Source: Flaveria trinervia
Lineage: Eukaryota > Streptophyta > Magnoliopsida > Asterales > Asteraceae
Length of the DNA: 64,000 nucleotides
Assembly: GCA_025506515.1 (NCBI GenBank)
Contig: CM046442.1
Coordinates: 61,885,340-61,949,339, forward strand
Direction of reading: 5' to 3'
The translations under genes and the position numbers were made by a program. Below are positions 20,031 through 30,411 of the stretch, piece after piece (position 1 is the stretch's first letter; every line of letters starts with the position of its first letter). Under the pieces are notes generated by a model. The model ran no database searches. It was not told the DNA's origin and worked only from the letters and a program-made list of their open reading frames with translations.

Positions 20031-21981
20031 TGTAACACCCGGTTATTCTGTTAAACTAAATAAAAGAAAGAAACATCAGTAAACCCAAGTTGAGGGGTTA
20101 AAATGTAAAAAGGGACCAAAGTACAAAAAGTTGGTATAAAGGTGGGCATGGCCGCCCACCCTCTTTTCACATCACTTTTCATTCGGTTCGAGAGAGAGGG
20201 AGAGCAAAAAAATTTCGGTTGAAGAGGAAGAAGAAGAAGAGGCTGAATTCCAGGTAAGAATTCAAAGTTTCTAAGTGTTCATGTTGGGTTTTGTCTCGAT
20301 TATATGCTTATGTGTTTGTGTGTATGTTTGTGTGTGTGTTCGTGTGTGTGTTTGGTGGGTTTTAGGTGTTTGAACTCATTTGCATATGGGTTAGGTGGAA
20401 GATACACCCAAAGTTGCACTAGGTGAGTTTCTAGACCCCGGTTTTACTTGTTTTAAACTCTTCTTTGGGGCTGAAAATGTATTAAAACGGTTTTTATTAT
20501 GTTTATGTATGTATACCCGTATGTATTATGCATGTTTGATGATGATTCTTAGATGCTTATAGGTTTTTCATGTTTAGAATAGCCTTGGTAAGCTTAGAAC
20601 AAATAGGCTTGATGTTTGGGTTCGAAAATATCCTAGAAACATGTGAGCAGAAGGTTCATGCGTCTAAATAAGGTTCATGCGCCTGGAAATGCCTTAGAAG
20701 TGTTTTAAGTGTGACTCATGCGCCTGAACAGTGGTTCATGCGCCTAGAATATTAGTCAGACGACTAAGTGTAGGGCCATGCGCCCCAATAGTGTCCATGC
20801 GACCGAATGGCCCATGCGCCTAAGTATCCATACGTCTGAATGGCCCATGTGCCTAAGTATCCATACATTTGAATAGCCCATGCGCTGAATAGTTGATGCA
20901 CCTAAGTGTTAAAGTGGTTAAGTGTTGGCTGATGCGCCTGCATAGTGATGAAGCGCCCAAACAGGGCTCATGCACCCAAATAGTATTGGTGTGCCTAAAC
21001 ACTTAGAATTTATTATGAAATTTTTGGGAGTCTATGCTATTAGGGTTTTGACCAAGGTTTGACTAGGGCTTATTAATGCTTAGTTTCATGCATGATTATG
21101 ACTGTTTTATGATTGTTCCGTTTAATTATTATTACTATTAGTGTATGACTTACGTGGTGTGTTTACTATCGTAACGTAAAGTATTACTAATAATAATAAA
21201 GTGAAAGAGCAATGAAGAAGAGAAGTGGAACTTGAATAAAATGTTAACAAGTCTTGCAAGCTTATAGGAGGTGCATGACCATGTCGTTGTTAGCTCAATT
21301 GTGATGCGGGTTAGCTACCCTATTATGCACACGGGGCCAGTCAATTGAGATTGGCGGACCTTTGCAGCATACCCTAGGTGACTGGGCCGGCCTTGTATAC
21401 AGTAATCAGAGCCCATTGAGGGACCAGAGGGCCCATCACCAGTTTCCCCCGCGCATATAGTTTAGGGTATTGCTCATTGGTCCACATAGATAGTGAAAGA
21501 TAAAGATAAAAGAGTACATAATAAACAAGGCATACAGTAAAGAGAAGAAGCATTATCTGGTTGTATAGTTAATGCGTGCTCACATATAAAAAAATGAAAT
21601 TTCGTAAAAAGAGTATTTTCATATGTATACCTTACAGAAAGCATTTTTTTACTTTTAAAACTAGAACTCACTCAGCAACGCTGACTTTTATACATTTTCA
21701 ATTGGCAGGTAAACATTGCTAAGGATGGCACGAGGGTGAAGCTACTCGACAGGAAAAGATTGACATCCATTCATACTTGTTATTGTTGTTGTTTATAATG
21801 CAATTAAACAATTCTTTTGTATTCGGTTAAACAATAGTGTATTGCTCAACAACAATGTTTTTAATGAAATGAATGGCTTTTGTTAAAATAATTTCGTTGC
21901 TTAAGCTTGTAAATTTATAATGTTTAATGTATATAATGTGTGAATGACCAACTGTGAGCTCTCCGGGAACGGGGCCTTACA
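20031..21981 (+). repeat. 3' LTR of gypsy element 2
   Basis: 1951 bp, TGTAACACCCGG to GGGGCCTTACA, matching the 5' LTR along its length with substitutions and a few small deletions (one word unit is missing near 20960). The stem near the start is GGTGGGC/GCCCACC at 20141-20160, one base pair longer than in the 5' LTR. The word array is at 20655-21000. Followed by the CCAAG duplication at 21982. Confidence 0.95.
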
Positions 21982-21986
21982 CCAAG

Positions 21987-23292
21987 TAATGATCTTTATG
22001 AATCTCTTTCACCTACATCAAGTTTCATCTCTCTTTTGCTAAGCAAAGACCTTAAGAAACAAGCACATAGTGCAGATGTATTGATCCAAAAGATTCCCAA
22101 TGAGGAACCCATCCAAATTGGATGAATCTACAAAAATAATACATTCCTTGTGAATGAGCAAAAGAATCCAATCATGGATCTCCTTCCAAACTGAAGTGAA
22201 AAAAATCCCAATGTTGATCAAATCATGAAAAGGATCAAAGTAAAAGAATACGAATGAGGATCTGTGAAAATGAGATCTCATAACTTAAGTGACCTGGTAA
22301 ATCAAGTTGTGAAACAGTTCTACCATACATTACATGAGGATGGCTGATCATTCCAAGTTGTGAGGTACATGTTGAATAATCAAACAAACCAAAACATGAT
22401 AAATATCATATGCATTAAAATATTAACTAGGTATGAGTTTAAGAGGACAAACATACCTTCAATCAATAAGTTCATAAACATGTCCATTTTATTACAAAAG
22501 AATGCACATGTGTAATGTAAGATTGATATGATCCCAACAAAAGGTATACTTCTCTTCATCCTTAGAAAAAGTCCAAAAATAATTTATATTCAAAAGTTTT
22601 AAATCTTTAAAGTTTCTATCTAGGTATGAATATAAACTTTAGGGGGAGTAAATTTTAAAATTTTGATCAGTTTGTATAGATATTTACTTTCTTAAATTAC
22701 TTTCTTAAAACTTCAAAACAAATCAAAAAGGAACTATATGTATTGGTGCAAAAGTTATGCTATTGTATCTCAGCTTATGCAGATTCATGAACGCATAATA
22801 AGTCCAAGATCAGTCAAACAATAGGAAACTGGTATCATCTCTGATATACAAGTCAATCCAAGCAAGAATTGACAACCCTAACAACTTTATAAGACACAAG
22901 TCAATCAAAGACAGTTCTTCATAACAAGAAAGAAAAATCAAAAAGAATAATATCTCTGGAGAAACATTAAGTTTTGACTAAGTTCAAAATTTAATGCTGG
23001 TAAATGCATTGGTTATGTGAGTGAAGGTAACCCATGCATATAACCAATGCGGGTAAAGGTTTATGTCATTTAAAACAAAGTGAAACTAATGTGGACAAGA
23101 AAACTCTTCCGCATTTGTGTCAAAGAAGTATACATAAAAGTTTGATGCTAAAAACCTATGGGGACAAAAGTGTTCTACCGCATTTGTTAATGTGGAACAC
23201 CTTTGCATTGCCGTATTTCTTTTTACTCATCCGCATTTCTTGAATATGGTTGACATCAACGCTTCATGTGTATCAAAATGAATAAACCAAGT
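21987..23292 (+). mobile_element. Copia C 3' region beyond gypsy 2
   Basis: Continuation of copia C after the gypsy 2 target duplication. 21987-22300 has a short coding-like reading with stops. 22300-22630 is AT-rich. A PPT-like CTTTAGGGGGAGTA lies at 22637-22650, about 1 kb behind pol once gypsy 2 is discounted, the same distance as in copia D. A word cluster at 22990-23245 repeats ACCGCATTTGT / AACCAATGCGGG / AATGCATTGGTT in both orientations. No 3' ORF follows; sequence like the LTR of B begins at 23293. Confidence 0.6.
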
Positions 23293-23745
23293 TGCAGGAC
23301 TGGTGAAGGGTGGTCACTTACAACACAACAACACAAAGAGGAGATTAACTTGACTAATCAAACAGTGAGACTGGATTAACCACAAGAGATGATACAAAGA
23401 ACACAAGTAAATAAGAGAAAGAACAAGATAGAAAAATACACAAGGAGATGTTTTCAAGATTGCAGTATTGACTTCTCAAGTTCTTTTACAAGTGTTACAA
23501 AGCATAAAGGAAAGTTACAAGTACTTGAGATACATATACTACATCCTACAGCCGGCCATACTTTGAAGGCCAACCCGATACAATTGACTTGACACAACAC
23601 AAAATCAATTGTAGAGTCAAAAGGTAGATTGCCTTTTGACTTATGACTATGACATGCCATAGCTCACATCCTAATATTACAAAAGTATAAAGTACATGAA
23701 GTAGAAAGTTATAGACTCAAGACCTCAATGTACAATTACTTAAAG
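23293..23745 (-). repeat. LTR-like fragment related to copia B LTR
   Basis: Starts TGCAGGACTGG where the B LTR starts TGCAGGATCGG, and shares the order of short blocks with it: TTTTCAAG then ACTTCTCAAG near 23450, TTACAAGTGTTACAAAG near 23488, ATGACTATGACATG near 23643 and CACCAACTCATGCAAGTTGGC near 23758. No primer site adjoins it, so it is a solo LTR or fragment; its right end is lost at the LINE junction. Similarity was judged by eye. Confidence 0.45.
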
Positions 23746-23789
23746 CATGGACCTTTTCACCAACTCATGCAAGTTGGCGACTTTACAGA

Positions 23790-24458
23790 GTTGCAGCGGA
23801 AAGGTTCAGGTGTTGGTTCTCTATGGGTTAACCTTGGCCTTGATATGCAAATGGTTATGGAGGTTCATAAGAGAAAATGATAGTCTTTGGGCTAGAGTAA
23901 TTCAAGCTTGTCATCTTGTAAGGAATAGCAACCAAAAATTTCTCAAAACAAATCTATTTATGGTTTTTGAAAAAGCATTTTTAATCTTTTAGTGGCTTTC
24001 AAAATATGAACCTAGATTTGATATACTTTTTAAAAGGGATAGTAAACTCACTATTTTTTCCTACAAAGGAAATGTGGCAACGAATCAAATATATCACTCC
24101 CTATTGAAAGTTGTAATTTCCGATGGACAAATTGAGTCGCAAATAAGGGGAATTTTTTCAGGGTGAACTGCATCTATTGATAGAATTCCCACAAAAAACT
24201 CTCTAGTAAGATGAAATATTATCCGGAATGACACATGTGGAGTTAGTAATTTCCATGTGGAAGACCCAGACCACATCCTCTTAAAATGTCAACTCGTGGC
24301 TTTGGAACTTGATTACTAATTGATGCAAATCCCTATCTTGTTATTTTGGGTGAAATCTTGTGTAATTTGTATTTTAATTTTTACATTCTCATTGAATGTT
24401 ACCTTTCTAGCATCTTGCTAGTCTTTATTTTAAATATATTTCCAACTATTAAAAAAAA
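23790..24458 (+). mobile_element. 5'-truncated LINE 3' end
   Basis: The reading ALICKWLWRFIRENDSLW at about 23837 is typical of the C-terminal part of plant LINE ORF2, after the reverse transcriptase. Further on, HVEDPDHILLKC (24254-24289) matches the Cys/His-containing C-terminal finger of these proteins. The frame is broken several times. The end is an untranslated stretch closing with an A8 run at 24451-24458. Target duplications could not be found. A standard 5'-truncated non-LTR insertion. Confidence 0.75.
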
Positions 24459-24777
24459 TTAACTCTCCACTACATGCGGAGGGGCATCTTTTTTATGGAT
24501 TAAACATAATTAGATATTAACCATTGATCGTGTTTGATCAATTGTTGTGATTGATTTTCTTGGTTGCTGCTATAAAACCTAGTTTTCTTATGAACATATC
24601 CTACCTTTGCATTTTTAGCAAAAAACTAAAATATGAAATTATTTTCCTTTAACCAAACTAGCCAGCCAAGAACATAAGATAAGTTATTGTATACAACAGG
24701 AAATAGTTGTTTAAGATGGATGTGTGTATGTATACTTTGATGCTGCAGTTAGTTGAAGTAAATGGTATTGGTAGTGC
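24459..24777 (-). other. Host gene 3' flank
   Basis: Non-repetitive AT-rich DNA between the LINE tail and the stop codon of the kinase-like gene. It is probably the 3' UTR and downstream DNA of that gene. No polyadenylation signal was singled out. Confidence 0.45.
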
Positions 24778-25114
24778 TCATACAAGATGCATGTTCCTCT
24801 CCATTTCTCTTATCAAGAAATTGCATGCGAGCAAAGCCGCCCCAACTACAAGTTCCACCTGGAACAACAACAACAAACAGATATCATTGAAAGAAACAAA
24901 AAACTGCCTTGATCCCACATAAATGAATTCAAAGTCTTAAACAGTTAACAACCCAAATCAGTTATTTTAGACAACTGACCAACCATTAGTCAAATAGGGA
25001 AAGCACCAAGGTAGGTCTTCACAAGACAGTCAACAAACCTTTGCCCTGTATCCCACTTTTGGTTAGAAACTAGAACACCACCAACCAACACAATTGGAAA
25101 TTGATAGCAATCAT
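24778..25114 (-). pseudogene. N-acetylglucosamine-kinase-like gene, last two exons
   Basis: Minus-strand host sequence. The last exon (24858-24778) follows an acceptor TTGTTGTTGTTCCAG and reads VELVVGAALLACNFL to a TGA at 24778-24780. The previous exon (25114-24984) follows an acceptor CTACAG, contains FPIVLVGGVLVSNQKWD, and ends at donor G|GTTGG in phase 0. These match in order and phase the C-terminus of plant BadF/BadG/BcrA/BcrD-type ATPases (sugar kinase, ASKHA fold; N-acetylglucosamine phosphorylation). TGA at 24990-24992 stands where the family has Arg (CGA to TGA), so this copy is broken. Upstream exons are not visible: copia H begins 140 bp into the intron. Family recognition is from memory. 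Confidence 0.7.
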
Positions 25115-25253
25115 CTGTAGTCAATTATAAAGCTGTTTAAAACAACCTTTGTATTCTATTAAATATTGTAATATAAAGTTAAAACAAATCAGCAAATCAC
25201 ATATGTTATATACATAGCTAGTTTATTACTAATGAGTTAATGGGTAAAACCAA
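25115..25253 (-). other. Intron remnant of the kinase-like gene
   Basis: AT-rich DNA upstream of the penultimate exon, ending in the CTACAG acceptor. It passes into copia H coding sequence at about 25254 without an LTR. Confidence 0.5.
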
Positions 25254-25713
25254 TCAGCATTCTATTATGATAATGACCATCCCTTTCTTCATGAGATGAT
25301 CAGGATCACTTAGACTCTCAAAATGTCTTCTCATGTCAAAGAGATCTTGTAGAGGCAGATTGAACATGTCCTGCCATGTGTAGACATCCTCAATGCCTTG
25401 ATCTCTAATGACATGCCATCTTTCCAAATTTGTAGTGTATGTCCAGGACAAGATGGGTCTTTCTAATACTAGAGGAGCTGCTTGATTAGGAGTTGATGTA
25501 GCATCCTTTGGCCACACATCCTCAGGATGTTCTAACTCATCCTAAGGTTCAGAAAAGGATATATCTTTCTTCTTCTTTGGCTTTGTCTTTGAAGCCATCC
25601 TTTTCTTTCTCTTTGTTCCTTTTAACTGAGAAGACTGGCCTGCAACACCTGATTGATCTTCTTTGTCTTTCTCAGTTGGGTCTTCTTCTCTCACAGGTTC
25701 AGAAAGAAAGGGA
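25254..25713 (-). mobile_element. Copia H, 3' fragment (end of its 3' ORF)
   Basis: Minus-strand continuation of the 3' ORF of copia H, separated from the rest (38259-40358) by copia D. A basic stretch (KRKRMASKTKPKKKKD) comes first, then ERPILSWTYTTNLERW and VIRDQGIEDVY, then the stop near 25254. The RPILSW part belongs to a module shared with the 3' ORFs of D and I. No PPT or LTR follows on the left, so the 3' end of H has been lost at the junction with the host intron. Flank AGGGA (25709-25713) is the target duplication of D. Confidence 0.7.
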
Positions 25714-26017
25714 TGATAGGATCAATTGAGCTAATCTGGGATGATATATGAACACAGTTCAAAGAAAACACATACAAAGTAATCGAATTCAAACAAGATA
25801 TTAACAAAATTCACAGTTTCATTAATATCAAGCAAAGACAATTACAAGTAATGAGCAGTAGTTCATTCTCTCTATCACAAGCTCTTACTAAATAACAGTC
25901 TAAGCTATTTATAATGAAACACAAAGGAACTAACAATTACAAAAATAGTCCCTATACTATTACAAATATCAAAAAGACACATAAAGACAACATGTTAATC
26001 TTTCTAGAGTCCTAACA
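25714..26017 (-). repeat. 3' LTR of copia D
   Basis: 304 bp; on the minus strand TGTTAGGACTCTAGAAAG to GATCCTATCA. It is unusually short for this group. Ends match the deleted 5' LTR at 38161-38258. Confidence 0.9.
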
Positions 26018-26031
26018 ATACTCCCCCTAAG
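26018..26031 (-). other. Terminal polypurine tract of copia D
   Basis: CTTAGGGGGAGTAT on the minus strand, directly before the LTR start TGTTAGGACT. A second near-identical tract (TTTAGGGGGAGTA) lies 3.3 kb upstream at 29341-29353. Confidence 0.85.
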
Positions 26032-26559
26032 ATTTACATGGTCTTCAGTCTTTAAAATCTTCAATCTTTTCTTCTTTCTTTATCTCCTTCAGCTTTATCT
26101 TCAACATCAATCTTCTATCTTCAATCATTTTCACTCAAAGAAGTCTCTGGTTCTTCTTTTATCTTGAACATTGGCTTCTTTTTGTACATCTCTTGTTCTT
26201 TCAAAGCATTTATAATAGCAGACTTGAATTTGCTTGCAAGAATGCCTTGTTCTGGTTTAGCTTCATTTGTCTTTATCTCCATCTTGGTCATTCTTTCCAA
26301 CGTGTCTTTTGATAAGCAAGTGATGTCAATGTTTTCATATAACTCAATAGGGTTTGGACTTTCCTTTGAGTATACTTCTAAGACACCTTCCTTGAGATTC
26401 TCATAAATTCAATATCCTTGATATCTTTCTTCACAATGTTTGCATAAGCAAGAGCTTTTCTCAATGATATTCTTTCCATAGCTGCACTCATTACATTGAT
26501 TATGGAAATGAAATATTTCTTGTCTTGTTCTGCAACATCCGGATATACTTCTCAAACTT

Positions 26560-28190
26560 TTATGCAGACAAAAATGAAATATAACTTGGATGTAATAGTT
26601 TGAGTTCGAAAGCACCAAAAAAAGTAATCATGTCTTCATCCCACTCTTCAAGATTTCGAACCAGTTTAAGTTCAAACATCTTAGTGTTATAAAACCACCT
26701 GAGAATTGGTTTTGATTTCTGGTTACCTTCAATCACTTTCAAACCAGGAGTTGTTACCTTTTCAAAGTACTTATCATAAAATTCAATCATAAAGTGTTCA
26801 TCTTCAAATTGTACTCCTTTGAGCCTTTTGTTTTTCTTTAGAGTAGCAAAGTACTCTTTATCTTCTTGATCGCATCTAGTTTGAAGAAAATTACTTGATC
26901 GATCCATACCTTTTCTCAGTAATTCTACCATCATTTTACCACATTTGAAATCTGTTGGATTGATCATAGGTAATCTATTCAACTCCTTCAAATCTTGCAC
27001 ATGAAGCTTAATGATGCTAGAGTAAAAGTGATATACGTCACAAATTGCATTTACTCTTTTTATCAAGAAAGCATCAAAGATCTCATCGTACTTCCATGCA
27101 ATTATTTTTACTTGATTTGTAAAATCCGGAGCAATCATACCATTCAACAATTCAGCACCTGATTGTCCTTTCTGCAATACGTTTCTTACTAAATCACCTG
27201 TGGATCTAGCATTATCAAAAATCTGAATTTGATCAGATGATGCTTTGTACGCTTGCTTTTCTGTACTTGAAAACATTTTAGTAAATTCATTTGTACTTTC
27301 ATAAGCATCTGAGTTTCTTGCCATTTGTTTGATTTCTTGAGGTTTTAGCACTCTTGTTCTTTTTGTGATCTCTAAATATTGAGGATTGTCTATATGAAGA
27401 ATAATCATCTTCTTCGTTTGTTTTTCTGTCTCTTGGAAGCTTCTGACCAGATTTCTTAATGATACATATTGTAGTCTTTTCAATTTTCTCCACGGATAGT
27501 TTCTAGCTTGCAACCATGATCTTAAAGCTGGGAATACTCATACTATCCGGATCAGGATGGTGAAGCTCTGAGCTTGGTAATTCTTCCACATTAATACTTT
27601 CTTTTTCTCTATTCCATTAACCATGTTCTATCATAATTTCATTTGGATCAATTGGTGCGACTGACTCAGCTACAATACACTTCTCATATTCATCATTGAT
27701 TTGAGAAACTATCAGTCCATCCAAAAATACTCTCTTATACTTCATCCTCACAAGATAATTATATCTTTCTTCAAAATCTTGTGGTACTTCTTCTTGATCT
27801 TGAAATTGTTCTTGTGAAGAGAAATTAGCTACAAATTGTGCTTCATCATATCTTCATCATTCAATACTTCATCATACCAATCATCATTGTACATTTCTTC
27901 AATATCTACTAAAGCCTCGATTTGTTCATGAGTGGTTTGCTCTTTAACATTTTCTTCAATTCTTGAGCTTTTGAAACTGACTCAGATATACTTTCATATT
28001 CAATATCATCAAGTTTTCTTTTTCCTTTATCCATTACAGGATTTTCTTCAACAACATTCATTTCAGCACTAATCATTTGTTTAGGTGATATGGGCTTTTG
28101 CACTTCTTTTGACTTTAACAACTCTTCTTTCAGTTTTTCATTTTCCTCTATCAGTTACTTGAATTTTTTGTTCAAGTATATCATAATCTT
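26560..28190 (-). pseudogene. 3' ORF of copia D, unrecognised protein
   Basis: The largest open part is 26560-27540, about 320 codons. It includes PWRKLKRLQYVSLRNLVRSF, FTNQVKIIAWKYDEIFDAF and, near the end, KPILRWFYNTKMFELKL. Upstream, in other frames, lie DEYEKCIVAESVAPIDPNE (near 27680), SKEVQKPISPKQM and a Glu/Lys-rich start near 28190, so the original ORF was about 540 codons. No signal peptide or membrane segment is seen. It occupies the env-like position between pol and the 3' LTR. It is half the length of the 3' ORFs of I and F, sharing with H and I only the ILxW module. Function unknown. Confidence 0.7.
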
Positions 28191-28429
28191 TTGTTCAAAC
28201 GCCCAAATAGCAGTCAAACGCCTATGTCAATCATCGAATGTTAATCAAAATCTGCTGATGAGAATCATTCACTTACATTTATCAACTCAAATACTATCTA
28301 AGACCAACACAATTTGTTTCAAACAACGAAAACTGCTTGATTGATGGAAACCGAGTGTCGATAATTCAGAGACTTTGTTTTTCAGAGGAATTTTTGAGTA
28401 TAAATGAGAAAACAAGTGTAAGTGTTCTA

Positions 28430-28960
28430 TTATATCAAGTGAAATTTTAGACGCATTAGCACTGTTTGTGCGTATGAAACCCTAAAATTCACAAATTAAT
28501 GAGACACATGAACACTGTTTGGTCGTATTAACTTAGACGCATGAGAACTGTTCAACAGCATGAGCACTGTACAGACGCATAAGCACTGTTTAGGCGCTTT
28601 TGCACTAATTCGGCGCTTTTGAACTGTTCAGCCGTCTGAAGTTCCTGAAACATCCAACACAACTTTCAACACTGTGTAGACGCATGAGACATTCAAAACG
28701 ACTAACACTTGTATAAAATCAAACTCATTCACTGTTTAGGCGTATGGGATTAATGAAACGCCCAAACACGGTTAAACTTTATGGACTTATTGCAACTGTA
28801 TAGGCGCATGGAATAGAAAAACGCCCAAACACAACTTCCTGAAAGTTCACCATGCTCCTATTTAGATGTATGAAGACTATTTAGGCGCATGAGTTGACTT
28901 TCATGAGTCTTACACTTGTGTTTTTCACACTTCTTCACCTGCACACTGTTTAAACATATT
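28430..28960 (-). repeat. Word array before the 3' ORF of copia D
   Basis: On the plus strand, repeated CTGTTTAGGCGCATGAG, GACGCATGAGCACTG, GGCGCTTTTG and similar, about 15 units. In element sense the word is CATGCGCCTAAACAG. The array lies directly upstream of the 3' ORF. In the 5' leader of the same element the same word occurs in the opposite orientation. Confidence 0.8.
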
Positions 28961-30411
28961 AGTAATATTTCATACTAATATTTAAACATTTTAAGCGTAA
29001 ATTTGAATTTTCCAAAATTTTCATTTTAGTCACTCAAATTTGAACTTTTTACATTTTTCACACTCAAAATTAATTTTCAACAATTTCAATTTTTTTCACT
29101 TGATGTTTAACTTTTGAAATTTTTCTTTCTTTTCTTTCCCTTCATTTTAGACTCAAAACATAATCAAATCTCTATTTCTCAACTTTGAGAGAAGCATTTC
29201 CACTTGCAATTTTATATAGGTTCATATTATCATTTTCAAAAGTTTCATGATCACACTCACATGTACTTTGAACATATAGCATCATCCATTCAATTCAACT
29301 TTATTTGATCTTTATTTCTGAGAAAAACTCTTTCATTTATTACTCCCCCTAAACTTTTAAGTTGAAACAACTTATAAGTTTCCTAAGATAGCATAATAAG
29401 ATCACACAACTCATTGTGACATTGCCTTCACACACTGAAAACATGCATAAAATCAAAATGAAAGCAGAAACAAAATCTAATATCAACAAGAATTAATGTC
29501 TGCAGTGAGATCATATCAATGAAGATCAGCACATTAAAATAAAAAATTTTGGATAGTCATAGACAGTGAATAATTTCTAATCAAGTGTGTTCCAGGTCAG
29601 TGATATCACAGCAAAGGAGACACAAGATCTAAGGACAGACAATGAGTGTTTTTGAAATAATATCAGCTCACTTACTTTTTCAATTCTTGGATTGATTAGG
29701 TTATATGTAGAGAACTCAACTATCATCAAGACAGGCAAGCAAGAACACATACTCAACTTATTACCTGAAACATATGTGTAATCAGAGCTCATGTTACTTA
29801 AATGAATAGAGAATGATCATGGATAACCATTTGATCATCTCTAACTATCCATTTGAATATATTGTGCACATTGGCATCTTTTGCATCAAAGAGAATATCC
29901 AGGTATGTAATGACTTAAACAAAGGATATCTCAGCACTTCAGGTTTATGATGACTCATAACAAAGAAGTGAAATGATGCTTGTAACATATCTCATGATTA
30001 ATTACATCACCATCAGGTGTGAGTGGTGTTACTCAACAAACAGTCAATCTGATAAGTCAAAACATCTCAAAAGTACTCAGATGAATACATATTTAATGTA
30101 ATCTCAAGAATTTACTGTTTCAGTATAATAACATGATAGTGTCTACACATCATATCTGATCATGTTAGACTTTATTAATGAGTGAAATATGCAACTGATC
30201 TCACTAATGTACTATTATTTCTCACATATTGCAAAACAAATTCTTTTCAAAAACAATGAACTAACAATAGAAAAAGACTCTATTTTTGGATTTTGTTATA
30301 TATGCTTTTGTATTTGGTTTTTCTAAGAAAAAGAAAACACACACACACAAAAGAAAAACAGGCAATTAACATTGAGAGTATCACTTATGATAGTCTTTTG
30401 ATTTAGGGAGT
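28961..30411 (-). other. Copia D spacer between pol and word array
   Basis: AT-rich, no ORF. It contains a PPT-like TTTAGGGGGAGTA (29341-29353, minus strand) about 1.06 kb after the pol stop, and a CA microsatellite near 30340. I see nothing else. Confidence 0.6.

Larger units (their letters stand above)
13088..21981 (+). mobile_element. Complete Ty3/gypsy element 2
   Basis: Full-length 8.9-kb element with two LTRs, PBS, gag-pol remnant and PPT, flanked by perfect 5-bp target duplications CCAAG (13083-13087 and 21982-21986). The two LTRs differ by scattered substitutions and small indels; by eye the first 140 bp differ at about a dozen places, so the insertion is not recent. The order gag, protease, RT, RNase H, integrase, chromodomain-like tail is that of Ty3/gypsy chromoviruses; the tail resembles Tekay/Del elements. 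It interrupts the 3' region of copia C. The coding region has several stops and frameshifts, so it is non-autonomous now. Confidence 0.95.

Noticed and set aside
22039..22281. Hydrophobic minus-strand ORF of 80 codons
   Set aside because: Complement of a coding-like plus-strand stretch of copia C; no start context and no partner.
23034..23243. Plus-strand ORF of 69 codons in copia C 3' region
   Set aside because: Lies in the ACCGCATTTGT word cluster; no similarity to the 3' ORFs of the other elements.
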